DNA of 64,000 nucleotides from Comamonas sp009360615. Lineage in GTDB: Bacteria > Pseudomonadota > Gammaproteobacteria > Burkholderiales > Burkholderiaceae_C. Below are positions 34,899 to 44,218 of this stretch, one piece after another. The notes below the pieces were generated by a model. The model did not search any database. It had not been told where the DNA came from and worked only from the letters and a program-made list of their open reading frames with translations. The stretch is from assembly GCF_035784015.1 (NCBI RefSeq), contig NZ_JALKOW010000003.1; one strand, given 5' to 3'. The translations under genes were made by a program, and so were the position numbers. Each line of letters begins with the position of its first letter. Position 1 is the first letter of the stretch.

Positions 34899-36563
34899 AT
34901 GCAAGAAATCTGGTCGCAGAACTACGACCCCGCAGGCAATGTGTGGGTGTCGGCGCTGGTGGCGCTGATACCCATCATCTTTTTCTTTCTCGCGCTGACC
35001 AAGCTGCGCCTCAAGGGCTATGTGGCGGGCACCATCACGGTGGCACTGTCCCTGGCCGTGGCACTGCTTTTCTACCGCATGCCGGTGGCCAATGCGCTGG
35101 CCGCAGGCGTCTATGGCTTCTTCTACGGCCTGTGGCCGATTGCCTGGATCATTGTCGCGGCGGTCTTTCTCTACAAGGTCTCGGTCAAGACCGGGCAGTT
35201 CGACATCATCCGCTCCTCGATCCTGTCGGTCACCGAAGACCAGCGCCTGCAGCTGATCCTGGTGGGCTTTTGCTTCGGTGCCTTCCTCGAGGGAGCCGCC
35301 GGTTTCGGCGCCCCCGTGGCCATCACGGCAGCGCTGCTGGTGGGCCTGGGTTTCAGGCCTCTGTATGCAGCGGGCCTGTGCCTGATCGGCAATACCGCCC
35401 CCGTGGCATTCGGCGCCATGGGTATTCCCGTCATCGTGGCCGGTCAGGTCTCGGGCGTCGATGTCATGGCGATCAGCCAGATGGCCGGCCGCCAGCTGCC
35501 GTTCATGACCATCATCGTGCTGTTCTGGCTCATGGCCATCATGGACGGCTGGCGCGGCGTGAAGGAAACCTGGCCTGCGGTGCTGGTGGGAGGCGGCAGC
35601 TTTGCACTCGGGCAGTTTCTGACGGCCAACTACATCGGCCCTGAACTGCCGGACATCACTTCGGCCATCTTCGCCCTGGTGACACTGACCACCTTTCTCA
35701 AGTTCTGGCAACCCAAGCGCATCTTCCGCTTCGACTCCGAGCCGGGCGCAGCCAAGATTCAGACGACGGCCCCCGTCAAGCTGACGACCGGCATGGTGAT
35801 CAAGGCCTGGTCGCCCTTCATCATCCTCACCGCCATGGTGACCATCTGGAGCCTCAAGCCCTTCAAGGCGCTGTTCGCCTCGGGCGGCGCGCTGTCCGGC
35901 ACGGTCTTCAGCATTCCCGTGCCCATGCTGCACAATCTGGTGCAGAAAATGGCGCCGGTCGTTGCCACACCCACGCCTTATGGCGCGGTCTACTCCTTCA
36001 ACTTGCTGTCGGCCACGGGGACCGCGATCCTGATCGCCGCCGTGCTCGCCATTCTTTTGCTGCGCCTCAAGCCGGCCACCGCAATCCAGACCCTGGGCGA
36101 GACCTTCAGGGAACTGGCACTGCCCATCTACTCCATCGGCATGGTCCTGGCCTTCGCCTTCATTGCCAACTACTCCGGCCTGTCCACCACGCTGGCCATG
36201 GCGCTGGCCCATACCGGCAAGGCCTTTGCGTTCTTCTCGCCCTTCCTGGGCTGGGTCGGCGTGTTCCTCACGGGCTCCGACACCTCGGCCAATGCGCTGT
36301 TCGGCGCGCTGCAGGCCACGACGGCCGCCCAGCTGGGGCTGCCCGAGGTTCTGGCCGTGACGGCCAACACCACGGGCGGCGTGACCGGCAAGATGATCTC
36401 GCCCCAGTCGATTGCCATTGCATGCGCGGCCGTAGGCCTGGCCGGCAAGGAATCGGACCTGTTCCGCTTTACCGTCAAGCACAGTCTGGCCTTCCTGGTG
36501 CTGATCGGCATCATCTGCACGCTGCAGGCTTATGTGTTTCCGTGGATGATTCCCACCACCTGA
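34899..36563 (+). CDS. lldP: L-lactate permease (locus 2)
   Basis: 554-residue LctP-family symporter with the same motif set as the locus-1 copy (GFCFGAFLEGAAGFGAPVAI, CLIGNTAPVAFGAMGIPV, FLTGSDTSANALFGALQATT, GVTGKMISPQSIAIA) but a clearly diverged sequence. ATG 34899 (MQEIWSQNYDPAGN) has AGGAG 10 nt upstream. First gene of the lldP-lldR-lldD operon; the stop lies 17 bp before lldR. Confidence 0.93.
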   Translation: MQEIWSQNYDPAGNVWVSALVALIPIIFFFLALTKLRLKGYVAGTITVALSLAVALLFYRMPVANALAAGVYGFFYGLWPIAWIIVAAVFLYKVSVKTGQFDIIRSSILSVTEDQRLQLILVGFCFGAFLEGAAGFGAPVAITAALLVGLGFRPLYAAGLCLIGNTAPVAFGAMGIPVIVAGQVSGVDVMAISQMAGRQLPFMTIIVLFWLMAIMDGWRGVKETWPAVLVGGGSFALGQFLTANYIGPELPDITSAIFALVTLTTFLKFWQPKRIFRFDSEPGAAKIQTTAPVKLTTGMVIKAWSPFIILTAMVTIWSLKPFKALFASGGALSGTVFSIPVPMLHNLVQKMAPVVATPTPYGAVYSFNLLSATGTAILIAAVLAILLLRLKPATAIQTLGETFRELALPIYSIGMVLAFAFIANYSGLSTTLAMALAHTGKAFAFFSPFLGWVGVFLTGSDTSANALFGALQATTAAQLGLPEVLAVTANTTGGVTGKMISPQSIAIACAAVGLAGKESDLFRFTVKHSLAFLVLIGIICTLQAYVFPWMIPTT

Positions 36564-36580
36564 AACTCCTGCCCGATCCC

Positions 36581-37351
36581 ATGCCCGCCATCCGCCTTTC
36601 CGACCGCGTTGCCCAGCAGCTGCTGGAGCTGATCCAGAGCACCCAGCTCCAGAGCGGCGCAAAGCTGCCGACCGAGCGGGCGTTGGCCGAGCAGCTGGGG
36701 GTCTCGCGCACGGCGCTGCGCGAGGCCATACAGAAGCTTGCCAGCCGCGGTGTGCTCGAAAGCCGCGTGGGGGCCGGCACCTTTGTCGGCGCGCGCGTGC
36801 CGCTGTGGCACGAGCAGGCCGTCGCACCGCTGGAGTCCCTGCTGCGCGACGACCCCCAGTACCGCTACGACGTGCTGGAAGCACGCCAGGCCCTGGAGCT
36901 GAGCACCGCCTGGTATGCGGCCCAGCGCGCCACCGACAAGGACAGGGACCGCATCCGCCACTGCTTCGACGACATGCTGCGCCACCAGCAGGCGCGCGAT
37001 GCCGCCAGCGCAGCCCGCTCCGATGCCCAGTTCCATCTGGCGATTGCCGAAGCCTCGCACAATGCCGTGCTGGTGCAGCTCATGGGCAGCCTCTTCGAGC
37101 TGGTGCTGGGTACCGTGGCGCAGAACCGGCGCCTGATGTTCGTGCATGATGATCCCTCGACACTGGAGCATCTGACTGCACAGCACCACAATCTCATGCA
37201 GGCCATTGTCGACGGCGAACCCGAGCAGGCCAGAAGCGCCATCGGCCAGCACCTGGCCTATGTTCACGAAAAGCTGTCCGAGTCGGATGCCGAGGCGGCC
37301 CGACGCAAGCGGCTGGATCGTTTCTCCTCTTCCTCCGCCATTTTTTCATGA
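36581..37351 (+). CDS. lldR: GntR/FadR-family L-lactate regulator
   Basis: 256-residue transcription factor. It has an N-terminal winged helix (residues 10-75; GAKLPTERALAEQLGVSRTALREAIQKLASRGVL) and a C-terminal FCD ligand domain with the metal-binding histidines in AQFHLAIAEASHN and TAQHHNLMQAI. Gene order and the LldR-type operators upstream support an L-lactate-responsive repressor/activator. Its stop overlaps lldD2 (ATGA). ATG 36581 was chosen because the winged helix begins directly after it. Confidence 0.88.
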   Translation: MPAIRLSDRVAQQLLELIQSTQLQSGAKLPTERALAEQLGVSRTALREAIQKLASRGVLESRVGAGTFVGARVPLWHEQAVAPLESLLRDDPQYRYDVLEARQALELSTAWYAAQRATDKDRDRIRHCFDDMLRHQQARDAASAARSDAQFHLAIAEASHNAVLVQLMGSLFELVLGTVAQNRRLMFVHDDPSTLEHLTAQHHNLMQAIVDGEPEQARSAIGQHLAYVHEKLSESDAEAARRKRLDRFSSSSAIFS

Positions 37352-38484
37352 TCATCTCCTCCACCACCGACTACCGCGCAGCTGCGCAAAAGCGCCTGCC
37401 ACCCTTTCTGTTCCACTACCTCGACGGCGGTGCCTATGCCGAGAAGACGCTGGCGCGCAATGTCGATGACCTGGCCGACGTGGCCCTGCGCCAGCGCGTG
37501 CTCAAGGACATGAGCCAGCTCGATACCAGCATCGAGCTGTTCGGCGAGAAGTTCTCGATTCCCGTGGCGCTGGCTCCCGTGGGGCTGACCGGCATGTTCG
37601 CCCGCCGCGGCGAAGTGCAGGCCGCCATGGCTGCCGACAAGAAGGGGATTCCCTTCACCATGTCCAGCGTCTCGGTCTGCCCCATCGAGGAAGTCGCACC
37701 CAGGCTGGGCCGCCCGATGTGGTTCCAGCTCTATGTGCTCAAGGACCGGGGCTTCATGAAGAACGCGCTGGAGCGTGCCCAGGCTGCGGGCGTCTCCACC
37801 CTGGTCTTCACCGTGGACATGCCCGTACCCGGCGCCCGCTACCGCGATGCGCACTCGGGCATGAGCGGCCCCAACGCCGCCATGCGCCGCTACCTGCAGG
37901 CCGTGACCCATCCACACTGGGCCCTGGACGTGGGCCTGATGGGCCGCCCGCACACGCTGGGCAATATCTCCACCTACAAGGGTCAGAACGTCTCGCTCGA
38001 AGACTATATGGGTTATCTGGGCGCGAACTTCGATCCCTCCATCTCGTGGTCGGACCTGGAGTGGATCCGCGACTTCTGGAAGGGTCCCATGCTGATCAAG
38101 GGCATTCTCGATCCCGAGGATGCCAGGGATGCCGTGCGTTTCGGGGCCGACGGCATCATCGTCTCCAACCACGGCGGGCGCCAGCTCGACGGCGTGCTCT
38201 CGTCGGCACGCGCCCTGCCTGCCATTGCCGATGCCGTCAAGGGCCAGATCAAGATCCTGGCCGACTCGGGCGTGCGCAACGGCCTGGACATCGTGCGCCT
38301 GCTGGCCCTGGGCGCAGACTGCACCATGATAGGCCGCGCCTTCGTCTACGCGCTGGCCGCAGAAGGCGAAGCCGGCGTGACCAACCTGCTGAACCTGCTC
38401 GAAAAGGAAATGCGCGTGGCCATGACGCTGACCAGCGTCAAGAACGTCTCGGAGATCACTGGCAATCTGCTGGTACGGGACTGA
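37348..38484 (+). CDS. lldD: FMN-dependent L-lactate dehydrogenase (locus 2)
   Basis: 378-residue protein, closer in length to E. coli LldD (396) than to the locus-1 enzyme in its N-terminus (MIISSTTDYRAAAQKRLPPF). FMN motifs are PVALAPVGLTGMFARRGEVQ, FQLYVLKDRGF, LVFTVDMPVPGARYRD and VSNHGGRQLDGVLSS with the catalytic His. LADSGVRNGLDIVRLLALGAD binds phosphate. It is the last gene of the lldPRD-type operon and overlaps lldR by 4 bp. Confidence 0.94.
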   Translation: MIISSTTDYRAAAQKRLPPFLFHYLDGGAYAEKTLARNVDDLADVALRQRVLKDMSQLDTSIELFGEKFSIPVALAPVGLTGMFARRGEVQAAMAADKKGIPFTMSSVSVCPIEEVAPRLGRPMWFQLYVLKDRGFMKNALERAQAAGVSTLVFTVDMPVPGARYRDAHSGMSGPNAAMRRYLQAVTHPHWALDVGLMGRPHTLGNISTYKGQNVSLEDYMGYLGANFDPSISWSDLEWIRDFWKGPMLIKGILDPEDARDAVRFGADGIIVSNHGGRQLDGVLSSARALPAIADAVKGQIKILADSGVRNGLDIVRLLALGADCTMIGRAFVYALAAEGEAGVTNLLNLLEKEMRVAMTLTSVKNVSEITGNLLVRD

Positions 38485-38493
38485 TACCGCACA

Positions 38494-38515
38494 GGCTCCG
38501 GCCCTGGGCCGGGCC
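38494..38515. terminator. Hairpin between convergent lldD2 and DMT gene
   Basis: CCGGCCC-T-GGGCCGG (38498-38512) is an almost uninterrupted palindrome with GGC/GCC extensions. It lacks a T run, so termination is possible but unproven. Confidence 0.45.
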
Positions 38516-38524
38516 TTGCGGGGA

Positions 38525-39406
38525 TCAGCGCGCCGCGCCCCGCTGCCCCAGCCAGATGCCGCCCAGGACCAGGGCCACGCCAGCCATCTGCACGGCCGTC
38601 AGAGTCTGGTCCAGAAATGCCCAGCCCAGCAAAATAGCCGTCAGCGGACTCAGAAAGCCCAGCGGAGACACCATGTCCGGCTCCAGCCGGGCAATGCCGC
38701 GAAACCACAGCACATAGGTCAGCGCCGCCCCCACCAAGCCCAGCCAGGCCAGCCCGATCAAATGGCCTGGCGTAGGTGCCGGAAAGTCCGAGCCGGCCCA
38801 GAGCACCACCGGCAGCAGCCACAGGCCGCCGGCCGTGAGTTGCCAGGCCGTGAAAGTCAGCAGCGGCACGGGGGGACGCCACTTGCGCGTGAGCACCGTG
38901 CCGCAGGCCATGGAAACCGCTCCGGCCAGGCCTGCTGCAACCCCTGTCGCATCCAGCCTCATACCGGGCGTGAGCACCAGCAAGGCCACACCCGCCAGAC
39001 CGGCCAGGGCACCCAGCACCGACGCTGGCCGCAACCGACTGCCCAGGACCCCGGCTGAAAGAAACACCACCACCAATGGCTGCACGGCCCCGACGGTGGC
39101 GGCTGCCCCTCCAGGCAGGCGGTAGGCCGAGACGAACAGCATGCTCCAGAACACCGCGAAATTGAGCGCCCCCAGAACGAACACCCGCAGCCACCACACG
39201 CCCTGCGGCAGGCGCCGTGCAAATGCCAGCAACAACAGGCCTGCGGGCAGCGCGCGCAACAAGGCCACAGTCATCGCGGGCGCCTGCGGCAGCAGCTGCG
39301 TGGTGACGATGTAGCTGCTGCCCCAGATGGCGGGTGCCAGCGCCGTCAGCAGCAGATCGCGTGCCTGGGTCCGCCTGGAACCAGGCTCAGATTGACCGGC
39401 ACTCAT
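38525..39406 (-). CDS. EamA/DMT-superfamily transporter
   Basis: 293-residue inner-membrane protein with 10 predicted segments in two EamA halves (LAPAIWGSSYIVTTQLLP near the start, LGFLSPLTAILLGWAFLDQ in the second). Efflux of amino acids or other metabolites is likely for the family; the substrate is unknown. Its ATG overlaps the nitroreductase stop (ATGA), so the two are one operon, divergent from the LysR gene that probably controls them. Confidence 0.82.
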   Translation of the reverse strand: MSAGQSEPGSRRTQARDLLLTALAPAIWGSSYIVTTQLLPQAPAMTVALLRALPAGLLLLAFARRLPQGVWWLRVFVLGALNFAVFWSMLFVSAYRLPGGAAATVGAVQPLVVVFLSAGVLGSRLRPASVLGALAGLAGVALLVLTPGMRLDATGVAAGLAGAVSMACGTVLTRKWRPPVPLLTFTAWQLTAGGLWLLPVVLWAGSDFPAPTPGHLIGLAWLGLVGAALTYVLWFRGIARLEPDMVSPLGFLSPLTAILLGWAFLDQTLTAVQMAGVALVLGGIWLGQRGAAR

Positions 39407-40023
39407 GCGAACTCCAGCACCTGATCCAGCGGCCGGCGTGGCTTCTGCGGCCAGTTGCCGGGCGCAGCACGGCCCACGGTGACGAGCATGACCGGCACCT
39501 CCTCGCTCGCCAGACCGAAGCTGGCTGCCACGCCTTCGGCGTCGAAGCCGGTCATCGCACAGGACGCCAGACCCAGCGCCTGCGCCGCGTGCATCAGCGT
39601 CATGGCGCCGAAGCTGGCCGAACGCAGGGCCTCGTCGCGCGCCGCCTGCGCGCTGGCGTACTGCTGCTGCGCGGCCAGGAGCCACCCCTGCGCCATGGCG
39701 GCCGGCATGAAGCCCGCGTCCACAGAGGGCTGCAGCCGTTCGGCCAGCGCATCGGGGTCGGCCAGTACGCCGCAGACGATGAAGCAGACGGCCGCCTCCT
39801 GCACCTTGGCCTGGTCCTGCGCCACGGCGCGCAGCCTGGCCTTGGCCCCAGGCGTGCGCACGGCAATGAAGCGCCAGTTCTGAAGGTTGTAGGCCGTGGG
39901 TGCGCGCGTGGCCAGTTGCACCAGCCTTGATATGTCGGCATCCGCCAGATGGTGGGAGGTATCGAAACGGTTGGCCGAGATGCGCTGCTCGATGAGGGTG
40001 AGCGTGGGATGAAGTGTCGTCAT
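39403..40023 (-). CDS. Nitroreductase-family oxidoreductase
   Basis: 206-residue FMN flavoprotein. N-terminal RISANRFDTSHHL and RAPTAYNLQNWRFIAV (the FMN-binding Ser/Asn region) and GLASCAMTGFD with a C-terminal KPRRPLDQVL fit the nitroreductase fold. The physiological substrate is unknown. First gene of a two-gene operon with the DMT exporter, divergent from a LysR regulator, which suggests an inducible detoxification unit. Confidence 0.85.
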   Translation of the reverse strand: MTTLHPTLTLIEQRISANRFDTSHHLADADISRLVQLATRAPTAYNLQNWRFIAVRTPGAKARLRAVAQDQAKVQEAAVCFIVCGVLADPDALAERLQPSVDAGFMPAAMAQGWLLAAQQQYASAQAARDEALRSASFGAMTLMHAAQALGLASCAMTGFDAEGVAASFGLASEEVPVMLVTVGRAAPGNWPQKPRRPLDQVLEFA

Positions 40024-40051
40024 GGCACGACTGTAGATAATTCACCCTGAA

Positions 40052-40072
40052 TTGATAATTGGCGATTATCAA
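40052..40072. promoter_or_regulatory. LysR-type operator between divergent genes
   Basis: TTGATAAT-TGGCG-ATTATCAA is a perfect 8-5-8 inverted repeat and contains the T-N11-A pattern of LysR boxes. It is placed centrally between the nitroreductase (ATG 40023) and LysR (ATG 40104) starts. Confidence 0.7.
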
Positions 40073-40103
40073 AATAAACCATTCACCAGCAGATAAGAAT
40101 CAC

Positions 40104-40997
40104 ATGGACCGACTGACCGCCTTGCAAGTCTTTCATCGCATCGCGCAGCGCGGCAGCTTTGCCGAGGCGGGCCGCAGCCTGGGCCTGTCGCCGGCCGCGG
40201 TCAGCAAGAACATCGCCGAGCTGGAGGCCCATGTGGGCACGCGCCTCATTCAGCGCACCACGCGACGCATGGCGCTGACGGAAGAAGGCCGCCTGTATCT
40301 CGAGCACGTCACGCGCGCCCTGGATGCGCTGGCCGATGCCGACACGGCGCTATGCCCCTTCAAAGCCGCGCCCAGCGGCCTGCTCAAGGTCAGCGCGCCC
40401 ATGACATTCACACTGACGCAGATCTCTTGCGCCCTACCCGCCTTCCTGGAGCGCCACCCCGGGCTGCAGCTGGACCTGCACCTGGACGACAGACGCGTCG
40501 ATATCGTGCGCGAAGGCTTCGATCTGGCCATACGCGGCAGCGACCGGCTCGAAGACTCCTCGCTGATTGCGCGACCACTGACCTCGATGTCGCATGTGCT
40601 GTGCGCCGCGCCCGGCTATTTCGAGAAGCGCGGTCGCCCGCACACGCCTGCCGACCTCAACGGCCTCGAGCACATACGCTTCAGCCTCTCGGGCCATGCA
40701 GATGTCTGGGAGTTCGAGCAAGGCGGGCGCATGGAGCGCGTGGCGGTCAATGCGCGCTACTCGGTGTCCTCTAGCCTTGCAGTGCGCGATGCATTGCGCG
40801 CGGGCTTTGGCGTCAGCCTGATCCCGCTGCCCTATGTCGAGGAAGACCTGCGCTCAGGTCGGCTGCAGGCCGCCCTGGAAGACTGGAGCACGGTGAAGAC
40901 CGCGCTCTATGCCATCTATCCGTCGCGCCAGCATATGACGCCCAAGCTGCGGGCGCTGCTGGACTTTCTGGTAGCGCAGTTCGATTCTGGCAACTGA
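40104..40997 (+). CDS. LysR-family transcriptional regulator
   Basis: 297-residue regulator. The N-terminal helix-turn-helix (residues 1-60; GSFAEAGRSLGLSPAAVSKNIAELE) is followed by the substrate-binding domain (about 90-295) with DIVREGFDLAIRGSDRLEDSSL, typical of the CrgA/DsdC-like AaeR branch. The effector is unknown. ATG 40104 (MDRLTALQVF) fits the LysR pattern better than the upstream frame. It is divergent from the nitroreductase-DMT operon and probably autoregulated through the dyad at 40052-40072. Confidence 0.9.
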   Translation: MDRLTALQVFHRIAQRGSFAEAGRSLGLSPAAVSKNIAELEAHVGTRLIQRTTRRMALTEEGRLYLEHVTRALDALADADTALCPFKAAPSGLLKVSAPMTFTLTQISCALPAFLERHPGLQLDLHLDDRRVDIVREGFDLAIRGSDRLEDSSLIARPLTSMSHVLCAAPGYFEKRGRPHTPADLNGLEHIRFSLSGHADVWEFEQGGRMERVAVNARYSVSSSLAVRDALRAGFGVSLIPLPYVEEDLRSGRLQAALEDWSTVKTALYAIYPSRQHMTPKLRALLDFLVAQFDSGN

Positions 40998-41024
40998 GCG
41001 CCTGACCGGTTGACCGGCCGGCAT

Positions 41025-43448
41025 TCAGCGCCGGCGCTGGCCCGGGATCTGCTCCGGCCCGGCCACCAGGGCACCGGCACCGCGCACTTCCAGCGCGATG
41101 CTGTCCAGCACCTTGCCGGAGGCATCGAGCAGCTCCAGCCTGTGGCGCCCCGGCCAGGGCAGCCAGCCCAGCTGACTGCCACGCCCCAGCTCGCGCTGCA
41201 CTTCCCGCATCACGGGTTGCGCATTCTTGTCGGCAGCCGCAGGCGGGCCGTACTGCCGGGTTACCAGCCGCCAGCGCAAGCTGCCGTCACGCCAGTCCTG
41301 CTCGGCCGCCATGCCGGCCTGACGCGCCACCAGCTGCACGCGCTGGCTGTCGGGCGGAATGTCGGGGTCCAGCGCCAGAATCGTGCCGTTGGCCGGACGC
41401 GAGATACGCACAGCGGCCGCAGCGGCAGCGCTGCCGGACTTGCTGCCTTTTTGCCTGGCCAGGCTTTTCTGCTCTGCACTGCCCGCCACGTGATCCATGG
41501 CAAACAGCGACTGCTGCGTGCCTGCCACAAACCATTCGCCACGCGCGCTTTCGATGGGCGTGCCGCCACTGGCCAGCGCGCCAAACTGCACTTGTTGCTG
41601 CAGCACGCCAGCGGGTGGCCGGGGTGCATGGCTGGACACATTGCGATGCAGGAAGCCCATGATCTCGGCCCAGATGGGCGCTGCGCCGCTGGTGCCGCTC
41701 ACGGAATGCATGGCTTCGCCACCGGCATTGCCGACCCAGACGCCCACGGTATAGCGCTCGGACCAGCCCACAGCCCAGTTGTCGCGCATATCCTTGCTGG
41801 TGCCGGTTTTCACGGCCGTCCAGAAGCGCGTGGCCAGCACGCTGTCGGTGCCGAAGGTCGGGGCCCGCGCCATATTGTCGGAAAGAATGTCGCCGACGAT
41901 GAAGGCGGCGCGCGCATCCAGTGCCTGCAGCGGCGCCTCGTTGCCCGGCGCTGCATCGCCGGATCTGCGGCCGTCTGTCCGGGGCAGGGCCCAGCTCACG
42001 GGGCGGTATTGACCACCATTGCCCAGTGCCCTGTAGGCATTGGTCAGATTGAGCAGCGCGACCTCGCTGCTGCCCAGCGCCAGGCTGAAGCCGTAGTAGC
42101 CGCCGCTTTCACGCAGCGGCAGGCCCAGTTTCTTGAGCTGCTCGAAAAACGCATCGGGCGTGACCATGACCAGCGTGCGTACCGCAGGCACGTTGAGCGA
42201 TGACGCCAGCGCCGTGCGAGCCGACACCCACCCCTTGAAGCGACGGTCGTAGTTCTGCGGAATGTAGAGGCCGTTCTGCGTGGGGATATGGGCCGATGAA
42301 TCTTCGATCAGCGAGGCAGCCGTGATGCGTTTTTCGGCAATCGCCTGGGCGTAGAGAAAAGGCTTGAGCGTGGAGCCGGGCTGGCGCAAGGCGGTGACGC
42401 CATCGACCTCGGACGCCTGGCTCAGCGTGCCCGAAGAGCCGACCCAGGCCAGAATCTCGCCGCTGCGGTTGTCCAGCACCACGGCCGCGCCATCTTCCAC
42501 ATTGCGGCCCTGCAGCTCGCGCAGATGCTGCTGCAGGCTGGCCACGGCAAAGCGCTGCAATGCAGCGTTCAAGGTCGAGCGCACCTGCTCTTGCCCCCGG
42601 TTCTGCGGCAGCGCCAGCCAGCGCCGCGAAAAATGCGGAGCCACACCCTCGCTGGCCAGCCATTGGCGCCGCTGCAGCACGCTGGAGGTATAGAGCTGCA
42701 TGGCCGAGCAATCCTTGGCCGCCACATCGTCGGGCACCATCACCTGCAGCACGCCGCAGGCACGCTGTGCGACGCGTTCCACCGATGCGTTGGGCGCTCG
42801 CACCAGGGCCGCGGCAATCGCTGCCTCGCGCGCATCCAGGCCATGGGGCGCCTTGCCGTAAAGGCTTTGCGACAGTGCATCGATGCCCACGATCTCACCG
42901 CGAAACGGCACCATGTTCAGGTAGGCCTCAAGAATCTGGTCCTTGCGCCAGCGCCTGTCCAGGACCTGGGCGGCCACGGCCTGTCCCACTTTCTGCACCA
43001 CGCTGCGCCCGCCAGGACCCTGACGCCAGTCACCGTCGAGCAGTCCCGCAAGCTGCATGGTGATGGTGCTCGCGCCGCGCGTGCGCGTGTTCCAGAGATT
43101 GCCCCAGGCGGCAGCGGTGACGGCGGCCCAGTCCACGCCGCTGTGCTCGTAGAAACGTTTGTCTTCGCTGAGCACCAGGGCGGTGCGCAACGCCGGCGAG
43201 ACATCGGCCAGGGCCACCCAGGGCCCGCGGCGTACCGTGCTGTCGGTGCGCAGGCGCTGCAGCACCTCGCCCTCACGCGAGAGCAGCAAGGTCTCCGAGG
43301 AGCGATGCTCGTTGCGCACCTCCTCGTAGCTCGGCACGGCATGGCTGCTGGCGGCAAGACCCAGCCACAAGGCGAGCGTCATGCCGACGGCTCGCCAGGA
43401 CTGCTTCACTCTCGGGGGTCGGGAATACCGCTGCATGCCTTGTTCCAT
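41025..43448 (-). CDS. pbpC: Penicillin-binding protein 1C
   Basis: 807-residue bifunctional peptidoglycan synthase. The N-terminal membrane segment (GMTLALWLGLAASSHA) is followed by the glycosyltransferase domain (SEDKRFYEHSGVDWAA and RGASTITMQLAGLLDG). The transpeptidase domain has STLKPF with the active-site Ser, SSLNVP and KTGTSKD, and there is a C-terminal PBP1C domain. Family members are usually next to the alpha-2-macroglobulin gene; here that gene lies about 6.7 kb away (50099). Confidence 0.93.
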   Translation of the reverse strand: MEQGMQRYSRPPRVKQSWRAVGMTLALWLGLAASSHAVPSYEEVRNEHRSSETLLLSREGEVLQRLRTDSTVRRGPWVALADVSPALRTALVLSEDKRFYEHSGVDWAAVTAAAWGNLWNTRTRGASTITMQLAGLLDGDWRQGPGGRSVVQKVGQAVAAQVLDRRWRKDQILEAYLNMVPFRGEIVGIDALSQSLYGKAPHGLDAREAAIAAALVRAPNASVERVAQRACGVLQVMVPDDVAAKDCSAMQLYTSSVLQRRQWLASEGVAPHFSRRWLALPQNRGQEQVRSTLNAALQRFAVASLQQHLRELQGRNVEDGAAVVLDNRSGEILAWVGSSGTLSQASEVDGVTALRQPGSTLKPFLYAQAIAEKRITAASLIEDSSAHIPTQNGLYIPQNYDRRFKGWVSARTALASSLNVPAVRTLVMVTPDAFFEQLKKLGLPLRESGGYYGFSLALGSSEVALLNLTNAYRALGNGGQYRPVSWALPRTDGRRSGDAAPGNEAPLQALDARAAFIVGDILSDNMARAPTFGTDSVLATRFWTAVKTGTSKDMRDNWAVGWSERYTVGVWVGNAGGEAMHSVSGTSGAAPIWAEIMGFLHRNVSSHAPRPPAGVLQQQVQFGALASGGTPIESARGEWFVAGTQQSLFAMDHVAGSAEQKSLARQKGSKSGSAAAAAAVRISRPANGTILALDPDIPPDSQRVQLVARQAGMAAEQDWRDGSLRWRLVTRQYGPPAAADKNAQPVMREVQRELGRGSQLGWLPWPGRHRLELLDASGKVLDSIALEVRGAGALVAGPEQIPGQRRR

Positions 43449-43527
43449 GTCGTTGCGCGCTGTTGAAAGTCAGCAGGCATTGTCCCAAAGAAGGAGCAGC
43501 AGACGGTCGTTTCAGGCAAGCCGCCAC

Positions 43528-43553
43528 AAAAAAGCGGCTTCTGCGAGCCGCTT
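43528..43553 (-). terminator. Terminator after the HdeD-like gene
   Basis: AAGCGGCT/AGCCGCTT stem (43532-43539 with 43546-43553); on the minus strand it is followed by a T6 run. It ends the HdeD transcript before pbpC. Confidence 0.75.
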
Positions 43554-43573
43554 CTTCGAGCAGTCAAAGCCTT

Positions 43574-44131
43574 TCAGGCCCTGAACTTCTTGATCTTGAA
43601 CGCCAGTATCACCATCAGCACGCCGAAGATGACGGCATAGGTCGCCAGCACCCACAGCATGGCCATCATGCCCGCGCCGGGCTGCATCAGAACGAAGATG
43701 CCGAACAGCACCGACAGCAGGCCCCCGAGCACCAGCAGCCATTCGCCTTGAATTTCCTTGCGCAGACGCAGGGCTGCGACGATCTGCAGCACCCCGGTCA
43801 TCAGAGCCCAGACACCGATATAGATGGTCAGCACCAATGCGGTGATCGCCGGATTGATGGCCGTGAGCACTCCCACCGCCACGCCCGTCAGCCCCCACAG
43901 CAGAACCACCCACCAGTAGCGCGACTGCTGGCGGCTCTTGATGGCGGTGTAGATGCCCAGCAGGCCGTCGACAAACACATAGGCGCCAAACACCAGCACC
44001 AGCGCGGCAGCGGACGCCGCAGGCTGCATCCAGGTCAGCACGCCGAAGATGATGGCGGCGGCACCGCGTAACAACAGCACCCACCAGGTACGGTGCAACA
44101 TGATGGACATGGACGGAATTTCTACCGGCAT
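43574..44131 (-). CDS. HdeD-family membrane protein
   Basis: 185-residue inner-membrane protein with six hydrophobic segments in three repeated hairpins (LLLRGAAAIIFGVLTWMQPAA, VLLWGLTGVAVGVLTAINPAI, VLGGLLSVLFGIFVLMQPGAG). HdeD of E. coli is an acid-resistance membrane protein of unclear mechanism. The start at 44131 has a strong GAGAGGAG Shine-Dalgarno. Neighbours give no clear functional link. Confidence 0.85.
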   Translation of the reverse strand: MPVEIPSMSIMLHRTWWVLLLRGAAAIIFGVLTWMQPAASAAALVLVFGAYVFVDGLLGIYTAIKSRQQSRYWWVVLLWGLTGVAVGVLTAINPAITALVLTIYIGVWALMTGVLQIVAALRLRKEIQGEWLLVLGGLLSVLFGIFVLMQPGAGMMAMLWVLATYAVIFGVLMVILAFKIKKFRA

Positions 44132-44218
44132 GAAGACTCCTCTCTTTCAGGGTTTCACATCACTGCGACTTGCGTGGCAGCAGGTCTCTCGAATCCAGCT
44201 CCGACCCTAACAACAAGC

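Noticed and set aside
34824..36884. 686-codon minus-strand frame opposite lldP2 and lldR
   Set aside because: Spans two real plus-strand genes and translates to Gly/His/Asp/Arg-rich sequence with no recognisable motif.
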